Positions 26,961 through 35,768 are shown, numbered from the stretch's first letter. The stretch is 64,000 nt of DNA from Leclercia adecarboxylata (GCF_006171285.1 NZ_CP040889.1:4402001-4466000); one strand, 5' to 3'. Notes: generated from the letters alone by a model not told the origin. Program-made: numbers and translations.

Positions 26961-27701
26961 GTGGAGACAACCGATCACATTCTTGTCGTGGATGATGACA
27001 GGGATATTCGCGAACTGATCGTCGATTATCTGGTGAAGTCTGGCTATCGCGCCACGGGCGCGGCCAACGGCAAAGAGATGCGCGCCGTGCTGGATAAGCA
27101 GGCGGTGGATATGGTGGTGCTGGATATCATGATGCCCGGCGACGACGGCCTGACGCTATGCCGCCAGCTGCGTAGCGGGCAGCATAAAGATCTGCCGATC
27201 CTGATGTTGACCGCACGCCACGACGATATGGATCGCATCCTCGGCCTCGAAATGGGGGCGGACGATTATGTGGTCAAACCCTTTGTGGCGCGTGAGCTTC
27301 TGGCGCGGATCAAAGCGATACTGCGCCGGTTTCGCACGCTGCCGCCGAATCTGCAGGTGACCGAGGCCGGAAGGATCATCGCCTTTGGCGACTGGCAGCT
27401 CGACACCAGCGCCCGTCATCTGCTCGACGCCACCGGCACCATTGTGGCGCTGAGCGGGGCGGAGTACCGCCTTCTGCGGGTGTTTGTCGATCATCCCCAG
27501 CGCGTGTTAACCCGCGATCAGCTGCTGAATTTCACCCAGGGGCGGGATGCGGAGCTGTTCGAACGCTCAATCGACCTGCTGGTCAGCCGGGTGCGACAGC
27601 GGTTAAATGAGGATGCGCGCACACCACTGTATATAAAAACAGTGCGTAGCGAAGGCTATGTCTTTTCGATGCCGGTCAGCATTCTTGAGGCGAAAGAATG
27701 A
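26961..27701 (+). CDS. OmpR-family response regulator
   Basis: Two-component response regulator, 246 residues. The receiver has the acidic pair and phospho-acceptor Asp55 (VVLDIMMPGDDG), Thr84 and Lys106 (DDYVVKPF); a C-terminal winged helix of OmpR type has LSGAEYRLLRVFVDHPQRVLTR and ends with IKTVRSEGYVF. The start is placed at GTG 26961, preceded by CAGGAGCTTAGG; the longer frame from 26931 contains that ribosome-binding site. It overlaps the sensor kinase gene by 4 bp (ATGA). The signal and target genes are unknown; the upstream hydrolase gene is a natural candidate. Confidence 0.88.
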   Translation: METTDHILVVDDDRDIRELIVDYLVKSGYRATGAANGKEMRAVLDKQAVDMVVLDIMMPGDDGLTLCRQLRSGQHKDLPILMLTARHDDMDRILGLEMGADDYVVKPFVARELLARIKAILRRFRTLPPNLQVTEAGRIIAFGDWQLDTSARHLLDATGTIVALSGAEYRLLRVFVDHPQRVLTRDQLLNFTQGRDAELFERSIDLLVSRVRQRLNEDARTPLYIKTVRSEGYVFSMPVSILEAKE

Positions 27702-28999
27702 GGCTCTGGCCGCGTTCCCTCCATTACCGTCTGCTGCTGATCGTCCTGCTGGGATTGTTGCTCGCCAACGGCCTGAGCCTGACGCTGGTGCTGGCCGAGC
27801 GGATGAGCAGCGCCCGGCACGTGATGCTGGGGAATCTGGAGGATGATGTCTCCACCAGCGTGGCGATCCTCGACCGGCTGCCGGTAAACGAGCGGGCGCA
27901 GTGGCTCCCGCGCCTCGAACGCGGAAACTATCGCTATATTCTTGGGCCGGGCGAGCCGGGTGCGCCACCCGCAGACGCCCGTTCCCGGGATGCGGTGCGA
28001 ACCCTGACTGAAACTCTGGCGACGCACTATCCGCTGCGCTTCACGGCGGTGCCGGGGCCGGTCTCGCATATCCAGGCCCACCTGACGCTGAGCGACGGCT
28101 CGCCGTTGACGCTGGATCTCACCCCACGCATGCCGCCGGTCGCCCGCTGGCTGCCAGTGGTTTTTGTGATCCAGCTTTTGTTGGTGGTGATCTGCGCCTG
28201 GCTGGCGGTGCGTCAGGTGGTGCGGCCGTTTACCCATTTTACCCGGGCGGTGGATACCCTTGAACCCGCCAGCCCCCATCCGCAGACTCTCACCGAGCAA
28301 GGTCCGCTGGAGGTGCGCCAGGCTGCGCGGGCGTTTAATGCCATGCAGGAGCGCATCCAGACGTCGTTAAAGGAGAGGGCGCAAATCCTGGCGGCCATTT
28401 CCCACGATCTGCAGACGCCTATTACCCGCATGCGATTGCGCGTGGAGATGGCCGACCAGCCGGATCTGCGCGATAAGCTGACCCAGGACCTGGACAGCAT
28501 GACGCGTCTGGTGCGGGAAGGGATCGATTACGCCCGCTCGTCCGGCGTGGCGCCTGAACCGGTGCGCAACGTGGATCTGTATAACTTTATCGATACGTTG
28601 GTGTGTGATTACGCCGATACCGGTAAAAACGTGCAGTTTACCGCAGCCAGAAGCAACGTCCCTTTTGCCACCCGTCCGCAGGCGCTGCACCGCATTCTCA
28701 CCAATCTGCTGGATAACGCGCTGAAGTTTGGTGATAAGGCAGACGTGACGCTGACAATGCGTGATGACAGAGTGCAGATCGCCGTGGAGGATAACGGGCC
28801 CGGCATTCCGGAGCATGAGCTTGCGGCGGTGTTACAGCCGTTTTACCGGGTGGAGTCTTCCCGTAACCGGGAGACCGGCGGGACGGGGCTGGGGCTGGCG
28901 ATCGCGGTACAGCTTGCGGGGCAGCTCAACGGGGAGTTGCAGTTAGTTAACCGGCCCGAAGGTGGCCTTTCTGCACGGATCACCTTGCCATCTGCGTGA
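27698..28999 (+). CDS. Sensor histidine kinase, OmpR/EnvZ type
   Basis: Membrane histidine kinase of 433 residues. Helix 1 is at about 11-33, a periplasmic region of about 115 residues follows, helix 2 is at about 151-172, then HAMP, and the phospho-acceptor is His236 in LAAISHDLQTPITRMR. ATP-binding boxes are N (LLDNALKF), G1 (DNGPGIP) and G2 (GGTGLGLAI). Start ATG overlaps the stop of the response regulator gene, so the two proteins form one cognate pair. The periplasmic sensor has no domain I recognise. Confidence 0.9.
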   Translation: MRLWPRSLHYRLLLIVLLGLLLANGLSLTLVLAERMSSARHVMLGNLEDDVSTSVAILDRLPVNERAQWLPRLERGNYRYILGPGEPGAPPADARSRDAVRTLTETLATHYPLRFTAVPGPVSHIQAHLTLSDGSPLTLDLTPRMPPVARWLPVVFVIQLLLVVICAWLAVRQVVRPFTHFTRAVDTLEPASPHPQTLTEQGPLEVRQAARAFNAMQERIQTSLKERAQILAAISHDLQTPITRMRLRVEMADQPDLRDKLTQDLDSMTRLVREGIDYARSSGVAPEPVRNVDLYNFIDTLVCDYADTGKNVQFTAARSNVPFATRPQALHRILTNLLDNALKFGDKADVTLTMRDDRVQIAVEDNGPGIPEHELAAVLQPFYRVESSRNRETGGTGLGLAIAVQLAGQLNGELQLVNRPEGGLSARITLPSA

Positions 29000-29000
29000 A

Positions 29001-29083
29001 TTGCCGGGTGGCGTCGTTGCCTTACCCGGCCTACAAACCAGCCCTTGACCTTGTAGGCCCGGCAAGCGTAGCGCCGCCGGGCG
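29001..29083. repeat. REP/BIME pair after the two-component system
   Basis: TTGCCGGGTGGCGTCGTTGC...CCGGCCTAC followed by the inverse TTGTAGGCCCGGCAAGC...GCCGCCGGGC. It begins right after the sensor kinase stop and matches the REP part of the composite repeats at 3.7 and 15.8 kb. Confidence 0.75.
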
Positions 29084-29224
29084 GTCAGGTCGCTCAATGT
29101 ACCAGACTGTATCCACCCACAACACGCATACACCACCTGACAAAAACCCCCATTCCTCCACACACACCAGACACTTCCCCACGCTGTAATAGCTTCACTA
29201 TCAACTGGTTTAGTGAGGTGTTTT

Positions 29225-30382
29225 ATGTTTCTCGTCATTGCATTTTTAGGTGGTATGGTCAGCCTGCTCAGCCCCTGCACGCTGCCCGTTATTCCGCTGC
29301 TGTTCGCCGGATTTCGCGGTCAGCGGCGGCAGCTCATCGCCATGCTGTGCGGCATGGTGATCATGTTTACCGCTGTAGCGAGTCTTATTACCGTCGCCAG
29401 CGACTGGGTGGTTAATGCCACCATCGTCGGACGCTGGACAGCCCTGGCATTACTGAGCCTGGCCGCGCTGGCGCTGATCTTCCCGTCATTTGCCCAGCGC
29501 ATCGCCGGGCCCGCGTTACGCCTCGGCAATGTCATTAACTCTCACAGTAACAGCGCCCGGGGTATGGTTTCGGCGGTGCTTGCCGGGCTGGCGGTCGGGC
29601 TGCTGTGGTCACCCTGCGCCGGGCCGGTGTTGGGAGCTATTCTTAGTCTGAGTCTCACGGACCATAACCCGGTAGCCACCGGTAGCCTGCTGGCGGCATA
29701 CGGCAGCGGCTGTGCGGTGATGCTCGCGCTGCTGGGCTTTAGCGGGCAGGCGCTGATCGCACGGCTGAAAGCGAAATCGAGCCTGATGGACGGGCTGCGA
29801 AAAGCGGCGGGCGTTGCCATGCTGATGTCCGTCGCGTTTACGGCGTTTGGGCTTAACAGCGTCTTTCAGGGGGCAAACGGGGTGGCCGATCGGCTGGAGA
29901 AAACGCTCCTGCAGCTGGCGCCCGCCAGCAATCCTCAGCCGACGCTTCAACCGGTGGCGCAGCCGGTAACCACCAGCGCGATGCCGTCCCTGGAGGGCGG
30001 TACCGGATGGCTCAACGGCGAGCCCGTCAGCCCGGCGTCGTTAAAAGGCAAAGTGGTGTTGATCGACTTCTGGACCTGGGACTGCATCAACTGCCAGCAC
30101 TCGCTGCCGTTCGTTCGCGACTGGGCTAACAAATATAAGGCGCAGGGTCTGGTGGTGATTGGCGTGCATACCCCGGAGTATCCGTGGGAAAAACCGCTGG
30201 CATCGGTGCAGAAGGCCATCGACAAATGGCAGCTTCCGTACCGGGTGGTGGCTGACAATAACTACAAAATCTGGACCGCCTTTGGCAATCGCTACTGGCC
30301 TGCGCACTACTTCTTCGACGCCAAAGGGCAACTGCGTTACGCCTCTTTCGGCGAGGGAAACACGAGAAGCAGGAGCAGGTGA
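29225..30382 (+). CDS. DipZ-like CcdA-thioredoxin fusion, frameshifted near its end
   Basis: Membrane thiol-redox protein. The N-terminal 200 residues form a CcdA/DsbD-beta-like domain with about six helices and two hallmark cysteine motifs, LLSPCTLPVIP and LLWSPCAGPVLGAI; a linker then leads to a TlpA/thioredoxin domain with the active site WDCINCQHS. It should carry electrons from the cytoplasm to periplasmic thiols. The start is ATG 29225 after GAGGTG. The frame ends at 30382, but the next frame continues as KHEKQEQVIQQLLKEAKA to a TGA at 30412-30414, directly abutting tam. One missing base near 30356-30360 (GGAAA) explains this. It affects only the last dozen or so residues, so function may survive. 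Confidence 0.82.
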   Translation: MFLVIAFLGGMVSLLSPCTLPVIPLLFAGFRGQRRQLIAMLCGMVIMFTAVASLITVASDWVVNATIVGRWTALALLSLAALALIFPSFAQRIAGPALRLGNVINSHSNSARGMVSAVLAGLAVGLLWSPCAGPVLGAILSLSLTDHNPVATGSLLAAYGSGCAVMLALLGFSGQALIARLKAKSSLMDGLRKAAGVAMLMSVAFTAFGLNSVFQGANGVADRLEKTLLQLAPASNPQPTLQPVAQPVTTSAMPSLEGGTGWLNGEPVSPASLKGKVVLIDFWTWDCINCQHSLPFVRDWANKYKAQGLVVIGVHTPEYPWEKPLASVQKAIDKWQLPYRVVADNNYKIWTAFGNRYWPAHYFFDAKGQLRYASFGEGNTRSRSR

Positions 30383-30414
30383 TCCAGCAGCTGCTGAAAG
30401 AGGCTAAAGCCTGA

Positions 30415-31173
30415 TTACGGCTCGCGTCTGGCAATAATAAACAGCCGTGGAAAGGCCAGCAGTATCTGCCCGTTTTCCTGCAGCGGATACTGCTCCACCA
30501 GCAATTGGTGATAGCGATGCAGATAGCGTTTTTGCTCGGCCTCATTCAGATCCTGAAGCCACGGGCGCAGCCCGGTGGCGCTCACCCAGTCAACGATCGC
30601 CTGGTGGGAGCTCATCTGGTGAAAGTAAGTGGTGCGCCAGATATCCACCTCGCAGCCCGCTTCGGTCAGGATATCGTAATAGGCATGGACGCCCGCCAGG
30701 GATGCGCGCCCGCGATCAGGGTAATCCTGTTCAAACGCCACTTCGCGCATTAAGACATGGGTCGGCTCAAGATCGTTATCCGGCATCTGAATGGCCAGCA
30801 CGCCGTGCAGCTTCAACAGTGAGACCAGATGCGGCAGCAGCGCGTAGTGATCATCTACCCACTGCAGCGAGGCATTGGCGTAGATCACGCTCAGGGCATG
30901 CTCGGGGCGGTAGTGGCGAATATCCGCCTCAACAAAGCGACAGCCCGGCAGCGCGGCCCTGGCCTCTGCCAGCATGGCGGGTGAGGTATCCACCCCGGTT
31001 ATCTGCGCCGCAGGCCACCGCTGCTGCAACAGCGCCGTGCTGTTGCCCGGCCCACAGCCGAGATCAACCACGTCGGTAACGTCATCCATCGTAATTCGGG
31101 ACAGTAATTCTAAGGCGGGGCGGGTGCGTTCCGCGCCGTATTGCAGATACAGGCCAGGGTTCCAGTCGGTCAT
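30415..31173 (-). CDS. tam: Trans-aconitate 2-methyltransferase
   Basis: SAM-dependent methyltransferase, 252 residues, matching E. coli Tam. It methylates trans-aconitate, an inhibitor of the citrate cycle that forms spontaneously from cis-aconitate. The SAM-binding motif I is [15 protein letters not shown] near residue 36, and orthologue-specific stretches [11 protein letters not shown] and LRPWLQDL are seen. It converges with the DipZ-like gene, and its stop lies next to that gene's restored stop. In E. coli it also lies near yneE and the lsr region. Confidence 0.94.
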   Translation of the reverse strand: MTDWNPGLYLQYGAERTRPALELLSRITMDDVTDVVDLGCGPGNSTALLQQRWPAAQITGVDTSPAMLAEARAALPGCRFVEADIRHYRPEHALSVIYANASLQWVDDHYALLPHLVSLLKLHGVLAIQMPDNDLEPTHVLMREVAFEQDYPDRGRASLAGVHAYYDILTEAGCEVDIWRTTYFHQMSSHQAIVDWVSATGLRPWLQDLNEAEQKRYLHRYHQLLVEQYPLQENGQILLAFPRLFIIARREP

Positions 31174-31258
31174 GCAGGCATCTCCAGTTTGCTCTTTTCT
31201 GAAGTGTAGATGATGAGGTTTCAGAAATGACAGAAATCCCTTTCTGTCGGGGTTAACG

Positions 31259-31843
31259 TCAGACGATCTTCTTCAGGGCGACGTGGTAGAGCAGCATGAT
31301 GGTTTTGCCATCGACGATAATGCCGTCATCAATGGCCTGTAAGGCCTGCTCAATCGGCCACTCCAGCACCTCGATGTCTTCGCCTTCGGCTTCGATGCCG
31401 CCGCCTGCGCCGGTACGATCGTCAGGGCGATATTCCGCGATGTAAAAGTAGAGTTTCTCGGTGACGGAGCCGGGACTCATAAAGGCTTCGAACACCTTTT
31501 CCACCTGGTCAATCTGATACCCGGTCTCTTCTTCCGCCTCGGCTTTGATGCGCTTTTCCGGCGACATGTTATCGAGCAGGCCTGCGGCGGATTCGATCAG
31601 ATAGCCGTCGTGCCCGTTGATATAGACCGGAAAACGGAACTGACGGGTGAGGATCACCGTTCGTTTTTCGCGGTTATAGAGCAGGATGGTTGCGCCGTTG
31701 CCCCGGTCGTAGGCTTCGCGGTTCTGGCGCTGCCACTCCCCGTTGCGGCGACGCAAATCGAAGGTGTATTTTTTGAGTGTGTACCAGTCATCCGACAAGA
31801 TTTTGCTGTCGAGAATGCGTACTTCTGCACGTATTGATTGCAC
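31259..31843 (-). CDS. NudK-like Nudix hydrolase
   Basis: Nudix hydrolase of 194 residues resembling E. coli NudK (GDP-mannose pyrophosphatase), with [13 protein letters not shown] and RQFRFP in the N-terminal part and a Nudix-box region reading [20 protein letters not shown] (glutamates intact, one position variant). It would hydrolyse a nucleoside diphosphate sugar or related dinucleotide in the cytosol. The start is GTG 31843, preceded by AGGAGG. It may be a paralogue of nudK rather than nudK itself, since nudK usually lies elsewhere in enterobacterial genomes. It is divergent from a DeoR-type regulator gene. Confidence 0.8.
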   Translation of the reverse strand: MQSIRAEVRILDSKILSDDWYTLKKYTFDLRRRNGEWQRQNREAYDRGNGATILLYNREKRTVILTRQFRFPVYINGHDGYLIESAAGLLDNMSPEKRIKAEAEEETGYQIDQVEKVFEAFMSPGSVTEKLYFYIAEYRPDDRTGAGGGIEAEGEDIEVLEWPIEQALQAIDDGIIVDGKTIMLLYHVALKKIV

Positions 31844-31930
31844 GATGCCTCCTGTTTACGTAGAGTAATCATCATAATCTGCACATTCGTGCAAAATCAA
31901 GATCGAAACATGCAACTTCAGGAATGTCTC

Positions 31931-32686
31931 ATGCTCACCCGACAACGCAAACAGCTGATCCTTGAAAAACTGAGTACCGAAGGGCAGGTGCTGTCCAAAA
32001 TCCTTAGCCTTGAATTCCAGGTGTCGGAAGATACCATTCGCCGGGATTTGCGCGAGCTAGCGGCCGACGGGCGTTTACAGCGGGTACACGGCGGCGCGTT
32101 GCCGGCGTCGAAGGCGGTGTCCAGCTTTGCCGAGCGCAGCCATCTCGGGATCGATGCCAAAAAGCGGGTGGCGCAGAAGGGGGTTGAACTTATCTCCCCC
32201 GGCCAGATCGTGATGATTGATGGCGGGACCACCACCACGGAGCTGGTTCGCTGCCTGCCTGCGGACCTCTCTTTCACGGCCGTTACCCACAGTCCGGGCA
32301 TCGCCCTGGCGCTGGTGGAGCATCCCCGGGTTGAGGTGATCCTCATCGGCGGACGCCTGTTCCGCCACTCTGTCGTCACGGTGGGCGCCGCCGCGATTGA
32401 GGGTATAGAGCGTATCCATGCCGATCTGTTTTTCATGGGCGTGACAGGTATTCACCCGGAAGCGGGACTGACCACCGGGGATTACGAAGAAGCGTGCATC
32501 AAACGTGCATTTTCCGGCAGAGCGGCCGAAACGGTGGTGCTGGCGTCGCCGGAGAAGATTAATACCGCTTCGCCATTCCTGATCGGCGACCTTTCGCTGA
32601 TTAATACCGTGGTCGTTGAAGATGATACCGACAGCCGCTGGGTGGAGGCGGTGGTTGGGCTGGGGGTGTCGGTTGTTAAAGCGTGA
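31931..32686 (+). CDS. DeoR/GlpR family transcriptional regulator
   Basis: Second DeoR-type regulator in the window, 251 residues. The winged helix includes QVSEDTIRRDLRELAADG and the ligand domain includes MIDGGTTTTELVRCL. The start is set at ATG 31931 (MLTRQRKQLILEKL), with AGGA at 7 bases; frames from 31838 add an unlikely leader through the promoter. It is divergent from the NudK-like gene, 87 bp apart, suggesting local control, but the ligand is unknown. The HipBA-like module begins 73 bp downstream. Confidence 0.86.
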   Translation: MLTRQRKQLILEKLSTEGQVLSKILSLEFQVSEDTIRRDLRELAADGRLQRVHGGALPASKAVSSFAERSHLGIDAKKRVAQKGVELISPGQIVMIDGGTTTTELVRCLPADLSFTAVTHSPGIALALVEHPRVEVILIGGRLFRHSVVTVGAAAIEGIERIHADLFFMGVTGIHPEAGLTTGDYEEACIKRAFSGRAAETVVLASPEKINTASPFLIGDLSLINTVVVEDDTDSRWVEAVVGLGVSVVKA

Positions 32687-32715
32687 CATGGAAAAAGATC
32701 AGAGATAAATCTATA

Positions 32716-32758
32716 ATATTGTGTGTTAACGCCATAATTATGAGTTAAGAGACAATAT
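32716..32758 (+). promoter_or_regulatory. Nested palindromes upstream of hipBA-like operon
   Basis: Outer arms ATATTGT (32716-32722) and ACAATAT (32752-32758) are centred on almost the same point as a perfect inner palindrome CATAATTATG (32733-32742), with TTAA arms in between. This is the layout expected for an autoregulatory antitoxin operator; a TATAAT lies at 32712-32717. Confidence 0.6.
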
Positions 32759-32759
32759 A

Positions 32760-33074
32760 ATGGATTTAAACTTCAGGAAGCCCGAGGAGATCGTTAAGTC
32801 GCTGAGCGAGCGGTTACGGCAGGAGCGTATAAGACGCCAGTTCACCCAGGCTGAGCTGGCGCAACGGGCTGGCGTAGGGGTCAATACGGTGTCAAATCTG
32901 GAGGCCGGGCGTAACGTCGGCTTTGAGGTCGTGGTGCGCGTGGCCATGGTGCTGGGTCTTGGCCATGAGCTGGAAAACCTGTTTATGCCGAAACTGGAGA
33001 GTCTGGACGATCTTCGCCGCTTCGAAGTCAGCGCTTCGCGACAGCGAATAAGAAAAAGGAGTCATAATGCCTGA
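32760..33074 (+). CDS. HipB-like XRE antitoxin
   Basis: Small XRE-type helix-turn-helix protein, 104 residues, with FTQAELAQRAGVGVNTVSN forming the HTH. It precedes a HipA-like kinase and overlaps it by 8 bp, so it should be the antitoxin and the autorepressor of the operon. The N-terminal 15 residues and the basic tail (RQRIRKRSHNA) flank the HTH. The ATG lies close after nested palindromes. The ribosome-binding site is poor (AAGAGACAATATA). Confidence 0.85.
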   Translation: MDLNFRKPEEIVKSLSERLRQERIRRQFTQAELAQRAGVGVNTVSNLEAGRNVGFEVVVRVAMVLGLGHELENLFMPKLESLDDLRRFEVSASRQRIRKRSHNA

Positions 33075-34329
33075 TCGTGTCGAAGTCTGGTACGAGGGTT
33101 GGGGAGAGCGCTGGCTGTGGGGAACGCTGGCTACCACCACAGCACTAACCCGCCGTCCGTTGATCTTCTTTGAATACAGCCAGCAGGCGCTTGAGAAAGG
33201 GTTTGAACTATCAGCACATACTCTTGCGCTGAAGGGTGAAAAACTGCGGCGAAATTTTCCTGAGCATCAGTTAGGTCTGCCTGGGCCAGTATATGATTCC
33301 CTGCCAGATGGTTGGGGGATGCTGCTGATGGATCGCCTCTTCAGGCAGCGCGGACTGAATGCGGCGCGCATTGGTCCACTGGAAAGGCTCACCTGGATTG
33401 GCAGCAATGCCATGGGAGCAATGTCCTTTGTTCCTGTTCAGGATGAACTTGCGGTGCCCCAAAGTGATATCCCGTTGACTCAACTTGCAGACGAGGTAAG
33501 GGAGGTACTGGAGGGCGAAGGCGGGGCATTTTTACATCGACTGCTACAAATGGGTGGTTCGCCACAGGGCGCGAGACCTAAAGCGTTACTGTATCGTGAC
33601 GCTGCCACAATGCGATTCACCACGGTTCCTGTGAAAGACTATGAACCCTGGCTCATCAAGTTTCCCGCCAGAGGCGAACATGCCGAGGTGTGCGCTATCG
33701 AGAAGGTATATGCCCACTGCCTGCGGGAGTGCGGCATTGATACACCGCAAACGGAATATTTTGATCTGCCGGGTGGTCATGCGGCTTTTGCCAGCAAACG
33801 TTTTGACCGCGAATCAGGCATGCGCGTGCCAATGCAAAGCCTGGCGGCATTTACCGGGGCAGATTATCGCGTTCCCGGCTCCCTGGACTATGCCACCTTT
33901 TTGCGGGCAACGCAGGTTTGTACTAACGATGTACGCGAAAAGGCGCGCGCCTTTGCCCGCATTGTGTTTAACGTCATTTTCAATAACCGGGACGATCACC
34001 CGAAAAACTTTGCTTATCTGATGTCGGCTGACGGCACATGGACGCTGGCACCGGCGTTTGATGTTACGTGGAATGAAGGTCCGGGGGGATATCATCAGAT
34101 GGACATAATGGGAGAGGCGCTGAGTATTCAGAAACAGCATTTGATATGGCTGGGCACGCAGGAAGCAGAGCTTAGCGAAACGCAGGTCAGGGAACTCATT
34201 TCCCGCATAGCCGATGTCGGCAGTAGATTTTCTGCTTATGCCGAAGCGCTACTCCCGGGAAAAATTACCCCGGCTACCCGTCGCGCAATCCAAACACAAA
34301 TTGATGCCAATATAAACCCGCTCCGTTAA
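33067..34329 (+). CDS. HipA-like serine/threonine kinase toxin
   Basis: HipA-family kinase of 420 residues. The Gly-rich autophosphorylation loop reads GGSPQGARPKAL (Ser165, Lys172), the catalytic loop NNRDDHPKNFAYL around residues 305-317, and the metal-binding aspartate LAPAFDVTW (Asp332). E. coli HipA phosphorylates glutamyl-tRNA synthetase GltX and triggers persistence; other HipA-like toxins have other synthetase targets. AAGGAG lies five bases before the ATG, inside the antitoxin gene. No frameshift is seen, so the toxin is probably functional. Confidence 0.86.
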   Translation: MPDRVEVWYEGWGERWLWGTLATTTALTRRPLIFFEYSQQALEKGFELSAHTLALKGEKLRRNFPEHQLGLPGPVYDSLPDGWGMLLMDRLFRQRGLNAARIGPLERLTWIGSNAMGAMSFVPVQDELAVPQSDIPLTQLADEVREVLEGEGGAFLHRLLQMGGSPQGARPKALLYRDAATMRFTTVPVKDYEPWLIKFPARGEHAEVCAIEKVYAHCLRECGIDTPQTEYFDLPGGHAAFASKRFDRESGMRVPMQSLAAFTGADYRVPGSLDYATFLRATQVCTNDVREKARAFARIVFNVIFNNRDDHPKNFAYLMSADGTWTLAPAFDVTWNEGPGGYHQMDIMGEALSIQKQHLIWLGTQEAELSETQVRELISRIADVGSRFSAYAEALLPGKITPATRRAIQTQIDANINPLR

Positions 34330-34397
34330 TCCCAGGAAGAGCGCAGCCGTATAAGCTACGCTTTTGCAGTAACCTGTTCATTACTAAGGACTGCGTG

Positions 34398-34739
34398 ATG
34401 CTGCAAAAACTTAGCGTTGTCACCCTTGCCTGTCTGCTCTTTACCGGGTGTATGTCCATGTCCAGTGAAGGCACCTCGCCGGAAGAGAAGAAGTTTCGTA
34501 AAGTCGAGGCCGCGGCGAAAGAGTGTTCTGAGATCGTAAAAAACCAGACCATCGAACTCACCGCCGAGGGCAAAGACGCCAATACTCGCTGGACGACCAT
34601 CGATTACGTGGTGCCTGGTCAACAGGACCGCACCGTGGAGTACCGCACTTCATCGGTGCTGGATAACGGCGAGCCGGGCAAGGCGTGGCAAACCTGCATG
34701 TCGGACAAAAAAGCCCTGGTTCCGGAGCTGAAAATATAG
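34398..34739 (+). CDS. Small lipoprotein of unknown function
   Basis: 113-residue protein with a clear signal peptide and lipobox LLFTGC (Cys17 or so), followed by a Ser/Glu-rich linker and a globular domain containing KECSEIVKNQTIELTAEGK and two cysteines (KECSE, WQTCMSD) that could form a disulfide. +2 residue is methionine, so outer-membrane sorting is expected. ATG 34398 has AAGGA seven bases upstream. A strong terminator follows, so it is monocistronic. I do not recognise the family. Confidence 0.78.
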   Translation: MLQKLSVVTLACLLFTGCMSMSSEGTSPEEKKFRKVEAAAKECSEIVKNQTIELTAEGKDANTRWTTIDYVVPGQQDRTVEYRTSSVLDNGEPGKAWQTCMSDKKALVPELKI

Positions 34740-34793
34740 GGGCCTGGACTCCCCGGGGATGGGAACAGGTGTCTACTGATACCTGATCCAGCC

Positions 34794-34829
34794 AACCGGC
34801 AGGGGCGCGCGCCTCAGCCGGTTTTTTTT
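34794..34829 (+). terminator. Rho-independent terminator after lipoprotein gene
   Basis: AACCGGC ... GCCGGTT stem with an inner GGCGCGCGCC palindrome, followed by eight T. Confidence 0.9.
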
Positions 34830-34912
34830 ATTTGTGGACGGTGGCGGACTGGTCCTGCAGACAATATGCTACAACACCTTATATGACCTGTACTGCCTGG
34901 AGGCACGAGACA

Positions 34913-35338
34913 ATGATAGCGATTGATCTCTCTCACTTCACACCGCTCAGCAGTCTCGGCGGCGGATTGTTAATCGGCCTTGCCGCTATTCTGCTGATCC
35001 ATTTTTGCGGACGCATCGCCGGTATCAGCGGCATTCTCTCGGGGTTGTTATCGAAGCCAGAAGGGTGGCGCATTGCCTTTTTAGCCGGTCTTATCGGTTC
35101 GCCTCTGCTGTATAGCCTTTTCTTTACCTTACCCGAGATAAACGTGCAGACCTCCTGGCCGATGATTATCGTCGCCGGCTTGCTGGTGGGGGTGGGAACG
35201 CGTCTGGGGTCCGGGTGTACGAGCGGACATGGCGTCTGTGGGCTATCGCGTTTTTCTAAGCGATCTCTGGTGGCGACGCTGACCTTTATGGTGACGGGGA
35301 TTGTTACTGCCACTGTCGTGGGTTTCTGGCTGGGTTAA
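34913..35338 (+). CDS. YeeE/YedE-family membrane protein, N-terminal half
   Basis: Membrane protein of 141 residues with about four helices and the family motif GSGCTSGHGVCGLSR. YeeE/YedE proteins are linked to thiosulfate or other sulfur-compound uptake; the cysteine in the SGCTSGHG motif is implicated in sulfur relay. The start is ATG 34913 (MIAIDLSHF) with GGAGG ten bases upstream. It ends 9 bp before a second gene that carries the other half of the family, so the two together probably form one two-subunit transporter. Confidence 0.83.
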   Translation: MIAIDLSHFTPLSSLGGGLLIGLAAILLIHFCGRIAGISGILSGLLSKPEGWRIAFLAGLIGSPLLYSLFFTLPEINVQTSWPMIIVAGLLVGVGTRLGSGCTSGHGVCGLSRFSKRSLVATLTFMVTGIVTATVVGFWLG

Positions 35339-35347
35339 GGAGGCATT

Positions 35348-35758
35348 ATGTTGATGGTGATGGCGTTTCTGTGCGGTCTTATTTTTGGCGTGGGTCTGCT
35401 GATAAGCGGTATGGCGAATCCGGAGAAAGTGCTTAACTTTCTCGATCTCTCTCATCCCTGGGATCCCTCGCTGGCGTTTGTGATGATCGGGGCGATTGCC
35501 GTGGGGATCGTCGGTTTTGCCCTGGTCAAACGCAGAAAAATGGCGTTTTGCGGGGTGCCCATTGTCCTGCCGACGAATACGACCATAGACAGGGCGCTGG
35601 TGGTCGGGGCCATCCTGTTTGGTCTCGGCTGGGGGCTGGCGGGGATCTGTCCCGGCCCGGCTCTGGTATTAACCGGGACGGGCGCCGGGAAAGGGATACT
35701 CTTTGTGCTGTCGATGCTCACCGGCATGGTGCTGGTTAGCCGGTTTCGTTCATCCTGA
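35348..35758 (+). CDS. YeeE/YedE-family membrane protein, C-terminal half
   Basis: 136-residue membrane protein with about four helices and the second family motif GLGWGLAGICPGPALV, complementary to the SGCTSGHG motif of the preceding gene. Split YeeE pairs like this (PmpA/PmpB-type) occur next to sulfur genes in other bacteria. The ATG follows AAGGAGGCATT. No sulfurtransferase or rhodanese gene lies next to it in this window, so the partner is not seen. Confidence 0.83.
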   Translation: MLMVMAFLCGLIFGVGLLISGMANPEKVLNFLDLSHPWDPSLAFVMIGAIAVGIVGFALVKRRKMAFCGVPIVLPTNTTIDRALVVGAILFGLGWGLAGICPGPALVLTGTGAGKGILFVLSMLTGMVLVSRFRSS

Positions 35759-35768
35759 CCGGCACCAC

